From the NCBI GenBank assembly GCA_024710355.1, contig JANJUX010000007.1:1-64000 (forward strand): DNA of 64,000 bases, read 5' to 3'. The position numbers and the translations under genes are program-made. This document shows, piece after piece, positions 7,928 through 16,349 of this stretch (position 1 is its first letter; each line of letters opens with the position of its first letter). Source of the stretch: Candidatus Rifleibacteriota bacterium (lineage in GTDB: Bacteria; Muiribacteriota; Ozemobacteria; Ozemobacterales; Ozemobacteraceae). The notes below the pieces were generated by a model. It had not been told where the DNA came from. It did no database searches and saw only the letters and a list, made by a program, of their open reading frames with translations.

Positions 7928-10045
7928 TCAGAATTTTACGCCGAAAACCTTGAAGATAAAGGCATATTCGAACGCTATTTCCTTGATGTAGTCATAGCGG
8001 CCTGATGCGCCGGCATGACCGGCATCGAGATTGGTTTTGAGCAGCAGTAGATTCTTGTCTTTCTTGGTGTCACGCAGTTTGGCAACAAATTTGGCCGGTT
8101 CCCAGAATGAGACGCGCGGGTCGTTCAGACCGCCGGTTACCAGCATTTCTGGGTAATTCTGAGCGCTTACGTTGTCATAGGGCGAGTAAGAAAGCATATA
8201 TTCGAAATACTCTTTTTCCTCGGGGTTGCCCCATTCTTCGTATTCTTCACGAACCAGCGGCAGGCTCGGGTCGAGCATCGTATTCATGACATCGACGAAA
8301 GGCACGTCGGCAATTACAGCCTTGAACAGGTCTGGCCGCATGTTTACCACTGCGCCCATCAGCAGACCACCAGCGCTGCCGCCGTTGATGACCAGTTTCT
8401 GCTTTGTGGTATAGCCGGTGTTTACCAGGTGCTCGGCACAGGCGATAAAGTCTGTGAAAGTGTTTTTCTTTTTCAGCAGCTTGCCATCGTTATACCAGGG
8501 GCGGCCCATTTCCTGCCCACCACGGATATGCGCTATGGCGTAGGTGAAGCCTCTGTCAAGAAGCGACAGGCGGATTGATGAAAAATACGGGTCATAAGAT
8601 GAGCCGTAAGAACCATAGGCGGTCAGATAAAGATTGGCCGGTTCCTTGTCGTGCATGTCGCGGCGATAAACCAGTGAAATCGGCACCATGACGCCGTCGG
8701 CTGCTTTCGCAAAGATGCGTTCCGCATGGTAATTTTCTTTTTTGAAAGTGCCGAGAACCTCGGTTTCCTTTTTCAGCTCAGCTTTTCCGGCGCTCATGTC
8801 AAAATCGAAGACCGATTCGGGCGTGGTCAGCGAATAATAGCGGTAGCGCACCAGGCTGGTGTCAAATTCCGGGTTGGCATCGAGGCTGACGCTGTAGACC
8901 TCTTCTTCAAAAGGAATAAACTTGAATTCGCCGGTTTTGCAGTCGTAGTAACGAATTCTCTGCAGACCATCTTCGCGTTCAGAAATCACCAGATGCCCCG
9001 AAAATTCGTCGAGGTCGTCGATCAGCACGTTATCGCGCGGTGCAACGAATTCTTCCCAGCTGCCCGATGCGATATTGTCGAACTTCGTGCGCATGATCCT
9101 GAAATTGACAGCATTCTCGTTGGTGAGAATATAAAAATAGTCGCCATGGCAGACCAGGCCATATTCAATGCCCTTTTCACGTGGTCTGAAAATCTTGAAT
9201 TCACCCTCGGGGGTGCGGGCATCGAGAAATCTTACCTCCGAAGTCGTCGAGCTGCTAGATGAAATCAGAAGGAATCTGCGGTCGCGGCTTTTGCCGATTC
9301 CGGTCCAGAATTGCCCGTCTTTTTCTTCGTAAACATCTTTATCTTCTTTAATGGGAGTGCCGAGAACATGTCGCTTGATCAGGCAGGCTCTGCCGGTGTC
9401 ATCCATCAGGGTGTAAAAAACGGTTTTATTGTCAGCTGCCCATTGAACGCCGTAGGTGGTTGAAGCTATGCGGTCGGCATAGGTTTCGCCTGTGGCCAGA
9501 TTGATGAAGCCAAGCTCGAACTTTTCAGCGCCCGAAGTATCGGTTGAATAGGCGAGAATATTGTGGTCTGGGCTCACCTTCAGCGTGCCGACCGCAAAAT
9601 ATGGTTTGTCTGCTGCATATTTATTCTCGTCAAAGATGATTTCTTCGGGGGCGCCTTCTTCTACGCCGCGCCGACAGTGAATTTTATACTGCTTGCCCTC
9701 TTCGGTGCGGCTGTAATACATGTAGGTGTCGATGCGCTGCGGCACCGAAAGGTCGGTTTCCTTGATGCGGCTTTTCATTTCCTCGAAAAGCTGGTTCTGC
9801 AGCTCTTCGGTATCTTTCATCATTTCTTCGGTATAAAGGTTTTCGGCCTTCAGATACTTCATGACTTCCGGGCTTTCGCGATTGCGCAGCCAGGCATAGG
9901 GGTCTACGAGCTTGTGTCCGTGTTTTTCGGTGATTTTTGGCTCTTTTTTGGCCACCGGTGGGGTAGGGGGGGTGTCGGTTCCGGCACTGACAACGGTCAC
10001 CGCAGACATCGCGGTCAGAATCGCAAGCAGCAGATAAAGCTTCAT
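7928..10045 (-). CDS. Exported S9A serine oligopeptidase (oligopeptidase B / prolyl oligopeptidase family)
   Basis: 705 residues after a Sec signal of about 20 residues (MKLYLLLAILTAMSAVTVVSAG), so probably periplasmic. The N-terminal half starts HGHKLVDPYAWLRN and forms the beta-propeller that gates access. The C-terminal alpha/beta hydrolase has the nucleophile in GGSAGG (Ser557), the Asp in GGLNDPRVSFWEP and the His in DAGHAGASGRYD, the arrangement typical of oligopeptidase B. The start is chosen at one of two adjacent ATGs (10048 or 10045) preceded by GTGAGG; a longer frame to 10099 would mask the signal peptide. Together with the M3 enzyme it indicates active peptide use. Monocistronic, divergent from the gene at 10236. 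Confidence 0.92.
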   Translation of the reverse strand: MKLYLLLAILTAMSAVTVVSAGTDTPPTPPVAKKEPKITEKHGHKLVDPYAWLRNRESPEVMKYLKAENLYTEEMMKDTEELQNQLFEEMKSRIKETDLSVPQRIDTYMYYSRTEEGKQYKIHCRRGVEEGAPEEIIFDENKYAADKPYFAVGTLKVSPDHNILAYSTDTSGAEKFELGFINLATGETYADRIASTTYGVQWAADNKTVFYTLMDDTGRACLIKRHVLGTPIKEDKDVYEEKDGQFWTGIGKSRDRRFLLISSSSSTTSEVRFLDARTPEGEFKIFRPREKGIEYGLVCHGDYFYILTNENAVNFRIMRTKFDNIASGSWEEFVAPRDNVLIDDLDEFSGHLVISEREDGLQRIRYYDCKTGEFKFIPFEEEVYSVSLDANPEFDTSLVRYRYYSLTTPESVFDFDMSAGKAELKKETEVLGTFKKENYHAERIFAKAADGVMVPISLVYRRDMHDKEPANLYLTAYGSYGSSYDPYFSSIRLSLLDRGFTYAIAHIRGGQEMGRPWYNDGKLLKKKNTFTDFIACAEHLVNTGYTTKQKLVINGGSAGGLLMGAVVNMRPDLFKAVIADVPFVDVMNTMLDPSLPLVREEYEEWGNPEEKEYFEYMLSYSPYDNVSAQNYPEMLVTGGLNDPRVSFWEPAKFVAKLRDTKKDKNLLLLKTNLDAGHAGASGRYDYIKEIAFEYAFIFKVFGVKF

Positions 10046-10235
10046 CATTGGCCTCACTGATTTAGATCTACAGGCAGCGACGGCACCGACCGGCAGCACC
10101 GGGTACTGGGTGTAATTCCCTTCGACCCGGCAAAGTTTTGTCGGTTTTCCGTGGCTATTGCCTGATCAGGTATTCTATAATAAATTAGTGCAGTATGCTA
10201 AAATTGTTTATTGCTTTGTGTGAAAGGAATCGTTC

Positions 10236-11066
10236 ATGAAAAAACTTTCGCTTATTCGCAGCATTATCGTGCTACTGGTGCTGATTACGCTTTTCCCCGT
10301 TCAGTCTGATGCCTTGATGATCAAGAACCCCGACGAAATAAAAGTGCAGGGCCTCGTCAGCTTCGGCGAAGACGGCGCTGCCTGGCTTAACTGGCAGGGC
10401 CACGAAATGCTGGTAACCGCCGGTTTTATGATCGGAACCGATCTGCGCGTGGTTGCAGTGCGCCACGACAGCGTTGTGCTTTATCGCCCGCAGGCAAAGC
10501 AATACCACGCTCTTGTTCCCGAAACCAGTCTGCCGAACAAGGACAGAACCGACGTAATCTGGACTCTGCCGATGCCGATCTCAAAGATGACCCGCATGGT
10601 GGCCATGGCACACCGTAAAGACTATGTCTGCCACAGTTCGACCGGTTCGCAGAACGCGGTCAGGCAGCATGTGCGAACTCTCGAAGCGATGATGGAACAC
10701 GTGGTAACCCCGCATCACCGCTTTTACCCGCGCCGCGGTCTGATTTTCGTCGCTCCTGTGCATGTGCAGGGCACCGGCTGGAAAATCTTCATGGAGCGCA
10801 TTCACAAATATCGCAGCAAAACTCTGGCAGAGTGGTTTCCGGCCCTGAACGGAACCGGCAGCGTCATCAGTGAAGGCAAGCCGATCGATCAGGTTCTACA
10901 GAAACTCGCCTTTGACACCGGCGTCAGAATAATCTGGCAAAAGCCGGTTCTTATGCCGCTCTATTGCTCTCTTCGTGACCGCCCCTGGCACGAAATTCTT
11001 GAAGCGATAGTGATTTTCAACGGTCTCGAAATTGTGCCGACCAAAGAAGGTCTGGAGATCAGATAA
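10236..11066 (+). CDS. Exported protein with a C-terminal secretin-type STN domain
   Basis: 276 residues with a Sec signal at about 1-26 (LVLITLFPVQSDA). Residues 35-95 (VQGLVSFGEDGAAWLNWQGHE, then a GFMIGTDLRVVAV stretch) resemble the small beta domains of PilP/GspC-type proteins. The last 65 residues (GKPIDQVLQKLAFDTGVRII to GLEIVPTKEGLEI) match the STN/secretin short domain found at the N-terminus of secretins. There is no secretin pore domain. It could be a periplasmic adaptor or a freestanding secretin-interacting protein. RBS AAAGGAA precedes the ATG. The next gene starts on the base after its stop, so the two are co-translated. Confidence 0.7.
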   Translation: MKKLSLIRSIIVLLVLITLFPVQSDALMIKNPDEIKVQGLVSFGEDGAAWLNWQGHEMLVTAGFMIGTDLRVVAVRHDSVVLYRPQAKQYHALVPETSLPNKDRTDVIWTLPMPISKMTRMVAMAHRKDYVCHSSTGSQNAVRQHVRTLEAMMEHVVTPHHRFYPRRGLIFVAPVHVQGTGWKIFMERIHKYRSKTLAEWFPALNGTGSVISEGKPIDQVLQKLAFDTGVRIIWQKPVLMPLYCSLRDRPWHEILEAIVIFNGLEIVPTKEGLEIR

Positions 11067-11996
11067 ATGACGTCAGCCATCAGAAAAATGTGGCGGCCAC
11101 TTCTGGCTTTTGCCCTTCTGCTTGCCTGCGCCGGCAGTCTGCCCGCGCAGGTAAAAGAACTGCCGGTCTATAACGAGTGGCAGGGTCGCAACAGCACCTA
11201 TAATGCCGAAAGGCCGTTTTTTCTGATTCGCGATATTCACGATCTGCTTCGCTTCTGGGAAAAATCGGGTTCAGACGAACCGGCGCCAATGATCGACTTT
11301 GCGAAGTATATGCTGCTGGTCTGGTGCCCGGGTGCCTCACTGTTTGATCATGTGCCGGTGCGCATCGAGCGGTTGCTCTATAAAGAAGGCAACTACTTCG
11401 TTCTCATGGACTTTCAGCGCAAAGACACCGGTGGTTACTGGCGCCGCCCCTTTATGGCAACCATGCTGCCGCTGGTGACCGAAGGCGATTTCTTTATCAT
11501 GCGCAAAGTCGTGCGCGGCGCGCACGACATCGACTGGAAACCGGTCTACACAATCTGGGACATGAGCGGCGAGCGAAAAAGGCCCTTCGAAATTGCCAGT
11601 CTTGACAAGGCCCCGGCAAAAGCCGAATTCATCGCGCATGCACCAGAGCCAGCAGGTAAGAAAACAGAGACCATGGTTGCCGCTGTTCCGCAAAAAACTG
11701 AACCAGAAAATCCGTTTGCAGAAACTCCGGCCACCTCAGTCGCCGCAACTGCTGCCTCTTCTGGCAATTCTTCTGTGAGCACAACTCCAGCAACGGTGCC
11801 TGCTGCCGCACCTGCCGCGCAACCGGCGAAACCGGCTCAGACAGGCACGAACGCCATTTTCCCTGAAGATGATAATCCGTTCGCAACGCCGGCAGCTGCT
11901 GCAACGACCGGCTCAAAACCTGTTACTACTGCACCCTCGACTCCAAAGATCGATGAAGACCCGTTATTCGGAACTGAATTCGACATAACCTTCTGA
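11067..11996 (+). CDS. Exported protein with PrcB-like domain and Ala/Pro/Thr-rich tail
   Basis: 309 residues with a signal peptide ending SLPAQ at about residue 28. Residues 45-140 (FFLIRDIHDLLRFWEK, then IDFAKYMLLVWCPG) have the layout of the protease-complex-associated PrcB C-terminal domain: a polypeptide entry motif then 'acidic-Phe-hydrophobic strand'. This is a tentative match. Residues 205-295 are low-complexity Ala/Pro/Thr with repeated NPFA motifs (ENPFAE, DNPFAT), probably an extended linker. The ATG abuts the stop codon of the STN-domain gene, suggesting a shared envelope function. The cobO-like gene follows after 16 bases. Confidence 0.62.
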   Translation: MTSAIRKMWRPLLAFALLLACAGSLPAQVKELPVYNEWQGRNSTYNAERPFFLIRDIHDLLRFWEKSGSDEPAPMIDFAKYMLLVWCPGASLFDHVPVRIERLLYKEGNYFVLMDFQRKDTGGYWRRPFMATMLPLVTEGDFFIMRKVVRGAHDIDWKPVYTIWDMSGERKRPFEIASLDKAPAKAEFIAHAPEPAGKKTETMVAAVPQKTEPENPFAETPATSVAATAASSGNSSVSTTPATVPAAAPAAQPAKPAQTGTNAIFPEDDNPFATPAAAATTGSKPVTTAPSTPKIDEDPLFGTEFDITF

Positions 11997-12012
11997 AAAT
12001 AGAGGCAAATAA

Positions 12013-12537
12013 ATGATTCATGCTTATATCGGTGATGGAAAAGGCAAAACCACTGCGGCGATTGGTCTGATGATCAGAGCTTACGGTTCTGGCCGCAGAG
12101 TGGGGGTTATTTTTTTCGACAAGGGCAGCGAAACCTACCGGCATAACGAACTGGTGGTGCTCGATCGCCTGGGCATTGAATACCATATCACCGGCAATGA
12201 GCGCATGAAACCAGACGGCAGCTTTCGCTTCGGCGTTATCGACAGCGATATTACCGAGGCCGATCGTGGCATTCAGCTGGCCCTCGACATGGTCAGGTCG
12301 GGCAAATACGACCTTCTCGTCCTCGATGAAGCTCTCAGCACCATGACCTACGGTATGCTGAAAAAACAGAGTCTTCTGCAGCTGATCGAAAATACGCCAG
12401 AAGAGCTGGAGCTGGTGCTGACCGGTCGCTGCGACGACGAAGAACTGCTCGAAAAAGCCGATCTGGTGACCAGCATGGTCAAACAGAAGCACTATTTCGA
12501 CAAGGGCATAAAAGCCCGCCCCGGTATCGAATATTGA
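12013..12537 (+). CDS. cobO: Corrinoid (cob(I)yrinic acid a,c-diamide) adenosyltransferase
   Basis: 174 residues. Transfers the 5'-deoxyadenosyl group of ATP to cob(I)alamin-type corrinoids (CobA/CobO/BtuR family). The P-loop GDGKGKTT is at residues 7-14, the Walker B-like LLVLDEALSTM is present, and the C-terminus KARPGIEY is a family signature. Length is slightly shorter than E. coli BtuR because the N-terminal extension is missing, as in many CobO proteins. No other cobalamin genes are in the window, so it probably serves salvage or a remote pathway. GAGG lies seven bases before the ATG, and a terminator follows at 12574. Confidence 0.93.
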   Translation: MIHAYIGDGKGKTTAAIGLMIRAYGSGRRVGVIFFDKGSETYRHNELVVLDRLGIEYHITGNERMKPDGSFRFGVIDSDITEADRGIQLALDMVRSGKYDLLVLDEALSTMTYGMLKKQSLLQLIENTPEELELVLTGRCDDEELLEKADLVTSMVKQKHYFDKGIKARPGIEY

Positions 12538-12573
12538 TACCGGGCCGTAAATTTACAGACGCCTGTAGAAAAA

Positions 12574-12598
12574 CCCGGGTATAATGCCCGGGCCTTTG
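12574..12598. terminator. Hairpin terminator between converging genes
   Basis: CCCGGG at 12574-12579 pairs with CCCGGG at 12587-12592, short AT loop, then CCTTTGGTTT on the plus strand and a TTTTT run on the minus strand. Serves the cobO-like gene and the converging beta-helix gene. Confidence 0.65.
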
Positions 12599-12605
12599 GT
12601 TTAAA

Positions 12606-13310
12606 TCAGATTATAACTGCGGTTTCGATGTTTTGGCGCAGTTTTACGATCGAGCCGCGTTCGAAATGACCCTGGATGCTGGCGCAGGGGTAAACCTTGC
12701 AGTTGGGTTCCATGATCGTGCCCGGGTTAGTTACCGAATTGCAGCCGAGCTGGCAGTTGTCGCCAAGGATAGCACCGAATTTTCTGATGCCGGTGTCGAC
12801 AATGTGCTCACCAATCCTGGTTTTTACATTGCTGCCGTCATTTTTCAGGTTCGACAGCTTGGTGCCGGCGCCAAGATTGACGTGGGTGCCGAGAATGGAA
12901 TCGCCGACATAATTGAAGTGCGGCGCCTTGGCGCCCGGCATGAATACAGATCTTACCACTTCGCTTGAATGGCCGACGACCGCACCGTTGCCAATAATGA
13001 CATGTCCCCTGACGAAGGCGCCGTGTCTGATTTCGACATTCTCACCGATAATTGCGGGGCCGCAGACCATGGCGCCGGCCTCAACGATGCTGCCTTTGCC
13101 GATATAAATATCATTGCCCCGGACAAATGCGCCTTCTTCAACGGTTCCGTGAATGCCGGGCTGCACTTTGCCAGCCACAAAACCCTTCTGTATGCGCTTG
13201 AGAACATCCCAGATGTTTTCGATGCGGTCAAAGCCTTCGAGCTCGATATTGAAAAGCTCGGGGCAGGGGAATTCATTCAGACGGGCAAAAAATTCATTGA
13301 TGCTGAGCAT
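12606..13310 (-). CDS. GlmU C-terminal-like left-handed beta-helix acyltransferase
   Basis: 234 residues. Hexapeptide repeats run from about residue 55 to 215 (for example GAFVRGNDIYIGKGSIVEAG). The segment KAPHFNYVGDSILGTHVNLGAG with a downstream NLKNDG is the acetyl-CoA/sugar site motif of GlmU-type sugar-phosphate acetyltransferases. The pyrophosphorylase (nucleotidyltransferase) half is absent; about 50 unrelated residues take its place. It probably acts as a trimeric sugar-1-phosphate acyltransferase or a related enzyme in nucleotide-sugar synthesis. A gap of 69 bases separates it from the TIGR02757 gene upstream. Confidence 0.8.
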   Translation of the reverse strand: MLSINEFFARLNEFPCPELFNIELEGFDRIENIWDVLKRIQKGFVAGKVQPGIHGTVEEGAFVRGNDIYIGKGSIVEAGAMVCGPAIIGENVEIRHGAFVRGHVIIGNGAVVGHSSEVVRSVFMPGAKAPHFNYVGDSILGTHVNLGAGTKLSNLKNDGSNVKTRIGEHIVDTGIRKFGAILGDNCQLGCNSVTNPGTIMEPNCKVYPCASIQGHFERGSIVKLRQNIETAVII

Positions 13311-13379
13311 GTTCGACTCCTGGTTAAACTTCGTTCTGATACTACCACAAACCCTTCAACCACATAAACCCGCAACTGA

Positions 13380-14243
13380 TCAGGGTCTGATTTTCCGGGC
13401 GGCTTTGCAGACGGGGGCGAGCAGACACCTGCCGCACAGGGTCTGATCTTTGCCGTGGGTGCATTCACCGGCAATTCCGAGGTGGCAGAGCGCAAAATCA
13501 TACTTGATCGGGTCATCGGGCGAAAATTTACGAAGATTCTGCGAAATTTCCTCGGCGGTTTTCCAGTCATCGGCGTTGCGACTGGTCAGACCCAGATTGC
13601 GGGCAATCCGGCTGATGTGCCGGTCGAGCGGAATAAGCAGTCGGGCCGGGTCTACCTCCGACCAGACACCCATGTCGACGCCATCCTCGCGTCTCACCAT
13701 CCAGCGCAGAAACATGTGCCAGCGCTTGGCGCAGCCACCGGCCGCCGGATCTGGCAGCAGATGCCTTACGCCGCGCGGCAGCGGTTGCTGTCTGGTCGAA
13801 ATCTCTTCGATCAGCGCCCGATGCAATGCCGTCAGACCCTTCTGAATGCTGTTTTCTGGCGCGTAACCCTGCATAAAAACGGCTTTCAGGCTGCCATGTT
13901 TTTTTATGACACGGCCAACGCCACCAGCAAACATGCCGATTTCTGGTCCGGTGCTCAGACGGTAGCCGGGCCAGGCAAAAGCATCGGCCTTTGAACCGGT
14001 TATCAGTTTCAAGAACTGCCGGTCGCATTTCTGCATCGTTTCTTCAATTTTCTTTATGAACTGTGCGGCTGAGCCATAAGCAAGCATTGCTGAAAAAACC
14101 GCCACTGCTTCAATCTCTGCCAGAGGGCGTTTTTGCTCGAAAAACCAGCGCGGAAACTGTATCGGGTCAGCTGTTGTGCGCTTAACCGGTGGAAAATCAG
14201 TTAATACTTTTTCCAGCAGTGCTTTCATATCAGGTTTGCTCAT
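13380..14243 (-). CDS. TIGR02757 (DUF2400) family protein with endonuclease III-like Cys cluster
   Basis: 287 residues. Family landmarks are ADPIQFPRWF, the AVAVFSAMLAYGSAAQF helix, GGCAKRWHMFLRWMVR, VDMGVW, IPLDRHISRIARNLGL and DPIKYDFALCHLGI. The family has a helix-hairpin-helix DNA-glycosylase-like fold but no proven function. This member ends with C261-X8-C270-X2-C273-X5-C279, very close to the C-X6-C-X2-C-X5-C 4Fe-4S cluster of endonuclease III and MutY, placed at the same C-terminal position. That points to DNA binding or repair. Minus strand, upstream of the beta-helix gene. Confidence 0.85.
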   Translation of the reverse strand: MSKPDMKALLEKVLTDFPPVKRTTADPIQFPRWFFEQKRPLAEIEAVAVFSAMLAYGSAAQFIKKIEETMQKCDRQFLKLITGSKADAFAWPGYRLSTGPEIGMFAGGVGRVIKKHGSLKAVFMQGYAPENSIQKGLTALHRALIEEISTRQQPLPRGVRHLLPDPAAGGCAKRWHMFLRWMVRREDGVDMGVWSEVDPARLLIPLDRHISRIARNLGLTSRNADDWKTAEEISQNLRKFSPDDPIKYDFALCHLGIAGECTHGKDQTLCGRCLLAPVCKAARKIRP

Positions 14244-14285
14244 TTTTCAGGCCTTGTTGGTAAATTTTGCATCGGCATTATAACA

Positions 14286-14312
14286 AAAACTCCCGCCGGA
14301 GCGGGAGTTTTA
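14286..14312. terminator. Rho-independent terminator of the TGS-kinase gene
   Basis: AAAACTCCCGC (14286-14296) pairs with GCGGGAGTTTT (14301-14311), 4-base loop; TTTTGTTAT follows on the minus strand. It lies below the TGS/uridine kinase gene and just above the TIGR02757 gene. Confidence 0.85.
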
Positions 14313-14389
14313 TAGCTCTTTGTCACATTTGCGCTTATATTCGCGTCATTCCAGCGTTTATGCCTCAGAGGATACAGGCTGGAATCGCA

Positions 14390-16087
14390 TTAATACTGGA
14401 ACGAGCTGCCACCGATAAATTCGCGCAGAATCGAGGTCGGCGGCACTTCTTTCGGGTCGAGCGGTGCGAAGAACGACAGGGTTCGCAGTATCTGTCTTGC
14501 CTGTGAATAGCAGGGGCTTTCAGGCGGAATGTCGAGGAAAAGGGGCTCGGCGATAGGTCGCAGAACTGCCCATTCATAAGGAACTGCCGAATTGAAAATA
14601 GTGTTGGCGAATTCCTGGAACGGGAAAATGTTGCGTTCTTCGCCGCGGCGCACAGAACCCCATCGGCTGATAGTGTCTTCGGCTGAATAGCCGCGGTATT
14701 TGCTGTCACGCACCGTTCGTCTGATCAGGCGGGTATCGGTGGTGGCGATGCGGTTGTAATCATCGATAACCAGCTGGGTGAGGGCGCTGATGTAGATTTT
14801 GTATTTGCAGTCAGCCGGTACAGATCTGGTGAGTTCGTCGTTGAGGCCGTGAATGCCTTCGATGATGATAATCTGGTCTTCATTGATGCGCATCGGGTCG
14901 GTTTTGTCCTTGCGATGGCCGGTGTGAAAGTCGAATTCTGGTATCTGAGCGACTTTGCCGTCGAGCAGTTCTTTAAGATGCTGGTTGAAAAGTTCGAGGT
15001 CGAGGGCGTAAATCGATTCGAAATCGTAGTCGCCATGTTCATCACGTGGTGTGTGCTGGCGATCGAGAAAATAATTGTCGAGGGAGAGGGCTACCGGTCT
15101 GAGACCGTTAACCTTCAGATGTGTGCAGAGGCGCTTGCTGAAGGTGGTTTTACCAGAGCTCGACGGGCCGGCGATCAATACGATGCGAATCGAGCTGTGG
15201 CTCGAAATTTCGTCGGCAATTGCCTGAATTTTTTTTGAATGCAGGGCTTCGGCGGTTTTGATGAAGTCAGAAATGCCGCCGTCTTTGATCTTTTCGTTGA
15301 GACGGCCGACATTGTTTACTTCAAGAATTTTGCCCCAGTTTTTGGTTTCGCGGTAGGCCTGGAAAATCTTCGGCTGCCGGCGAATCTGGGCCGGAGTCGT
15401 CGGATCTTCATGCTCAGGGAAAAGCAGAACGAAGCCCTGGGCATACTGCTTGAGGTCGAAAGTCTTCAGATAGCCGGCAGAAGGTACCATAGCGCCGAAG
15501 TCGAGGTCGATGTATTTCCAGCATGAAACGATGCCGACCTTGTCAGTATTGAGGTTTTTCAGAAGTCTTGCTTTTTCGGGATAGCCTTCGCGGTTGAACA
15601 GCGCAATAGCTTCGGTTCTGGTCATGGTTTTCTTGCCAAACGGCTCATTCTTATCGATGATCTCGAGCATTTTGGTTTTGATATAGGTAAGGATCTGCTC
15701 TGAAACCGGAACATCGGTGAACAGATCATAATAATAGCCATTGCCGATTGAATGATCGATCGCCAGGCGGGCGTTACGGTAGAGCTCCATGATGGCACGG
15801 GCAAGAACGAAAGTCATACTGCGGCGGTAGCAGTCGCGGCCGTGTGGGGATTTATAGTTGAGAAATTCGATGTTGCAGTCCATTTCGGGGGCAAAGTCGA
15901 GGCTGAGAATATCGTTGTTGACTCTGGCGCAGATAAACGGCAGCCCTTCTGCGTTGGGCAGCTGCTTTGCCAGTTCGATGATCTGTTTGCCTTTTTCAAG
16001 CTTATGTTTGCTGCCATCGGGAAGAGTAATCGTCAGCAGCTCGGCATTTTCATCGTTTTCAATCATTTTTTCCGGGGAATCTTTCAT
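14390..16087 (-). CDS. TGS / ThrRS-like second additional domain / uridine kinase fusion
   Basis: 565 residues. Order: TGS domain (about 15-80, LLTITLPDGSKHKL), a threonyl-tRNA synthetase-like second additional domain (HSIGNGYYYDL at about 112-122, then YLKTFDLKQYAQGFVLLFP), and a C-terminal uridine kinase/phosphoribulokinase fold with P-loop GPSSSGKTTF at about 307-316. Such proteins are annotated as nucleoside kinases; the ThrRS-like half is thought to bind RNA or amino acid but has no known function. The ATG at 16087 is preferred over 16099 because GAGG lies six bases before it. Its 180-base leader holds a promoter, a Thr-rich short frame and a terminator, suggesting attenuation control. 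Confidence 0.9.
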   Translation of the reverse strand: MKDSPEKMIENDENAELLTITLPDGSKHKLEKGKQIIELAKQLPNAEGLPFICARVNNDILSLDFAPEMDCNIEFLNYKSPHGRDCYRRSMTFVLARAIMELYRNARLAIDHSIGNGYYYDLFTDVPVSEQILTYIKTKMLEIIDKNEPFGKKTMTRTEAIALFNREGYPEKARLLKNLNTDKVGIVSCWKYIDLDFGAMVPSAGYLKTFDLKQYAQGFVLLFPEHEDPTTPAQIRRQPKIFQAYRETKNWGKILEVNNVGRLNEKIKDGGISDFIKTAEALHSKKIQAIADEISSHSSIRIVLIAGPSSSGKTTFSKRLCTHLKVNGLRPVALSLDNYFLDRQHTPRDEHGDYDFESIYALDLELFNQHLKELLDGKVAQIPEFDFHTGHRKDKTDPMRINEDQIIIIEGIHGLNDELTRSVPADCKYKIYISALTQLVIDDYNRIATTDTRLIRRTVRDSKYRGYSAEDTISRWGSVRRGEERNIFPFQEFANTIFNSAVPYEWAVLRPIAEPLFLDIPPESPCYSQARQILRTLSFFAPLDPKEVPPTSILREFIGGSSFQY

Positions 16088-16118
16088 CGTGAACCTCATG
16101 AAGTGTTTTGGGATTTAA

Positions 16119-16152
16119 AAAACAGACCCCGCAGTCCTGCGGGGTCTGTTTT
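16119..16152 (-). terminator. Strong terminator hairpin inside the 5' leader of the TGS-kinase gene (candidate attenuator)
   Basis: Read on the minus strand: AAAACAGACCCCGCAG (16152-16137), 2-base loop, exact complement to 16119, then TT, giving a run of six T. It lies 32 bases upstream of the start codon and downstream of a sigma70 promoter (16302-16274). No upstream gene on either strand needs it. GCGGG at 16167-16163, just after the leader stop codon, can pair with CCCGC in the 5' arm and could act as an antiterminator. Confidence 0.8.
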
Positions 16153-16169
16153 GCACAATACGCCCGCTG

Positions 16170-16241
16170 TCAGGTCGTAAAAAACCTGCCAACGTTAGAT
16201 GCTTTTTTTAAAGTAGTAGGGGTAGAGAAGGTCAATCTCAT
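16170..16241 (-). CDS. Candidate 23-residue threonine-rich leader peptide
   Basis: ATG at 16241, TGA at 16172-16170, about 26 bases after the predicted transcription start. Six of the 23 codons are Thr (positions 4, 7, 9, 10, 22, 23), two adjacent pairs among them, and the last pair sits against the stop codon inside a small hairpin (CAGGT 16188-16184 with ACCTG 16175-16171). The layout resembles trp/thr-type leader peptides. The Shine-Dalgarno is weak (GGAT at 16249-16246). Whether it is translated is unknown. Confidence 0.5.
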   Translation of the reverse strand: MRLTFSTPTTLKKASNVGRFFTT

Positions 16242-16273
16242 TTTGATCCGTATTCAAAATTTCGCAAGAAATC

Positions 16274-16302
16274 ATTCTATCATTGTGCAAAATACGTGTC
16301 AA
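16274..16302 (-). promoter_or_regulatory. Sigma70-type promoter of the TGS-kinase gene
   Basis: On the minus strand TTGACA (16302-16297), 17-base spacer, TAGAAT (16279-16274): consensus -35, ideal spacing, and a -10 with one mismatch. Predicted start near 16267. Confidence 0.8.
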
Positions 16303-16329
16303 TAACCTGACTAAATTCAGCAGAATACT

Positions 16330-16349
16330 GCGGGTTATTTACAACCCGC
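16330..16349. promoter_or_regulatory. Inverted repeat overlapping the -35 of the giant-protein promoter
   Basis: GCGGGTT-N6-AACCCGC, a perfect 7-bp inverted repeat spanning the TTTACA -35 element. No T-run follows it on either strand, so it looks more like an operator than a terminator. No candidate regulator is adjacent. Confidence 0.5.

Noticed and set aside
16088..16302. T-box riboswitch controlling the ThrRS-like gene
   Set aside because: The conserved T-box sequence (TGGNACCGCG type) is absent; a leader-peptide attenuator fits better.
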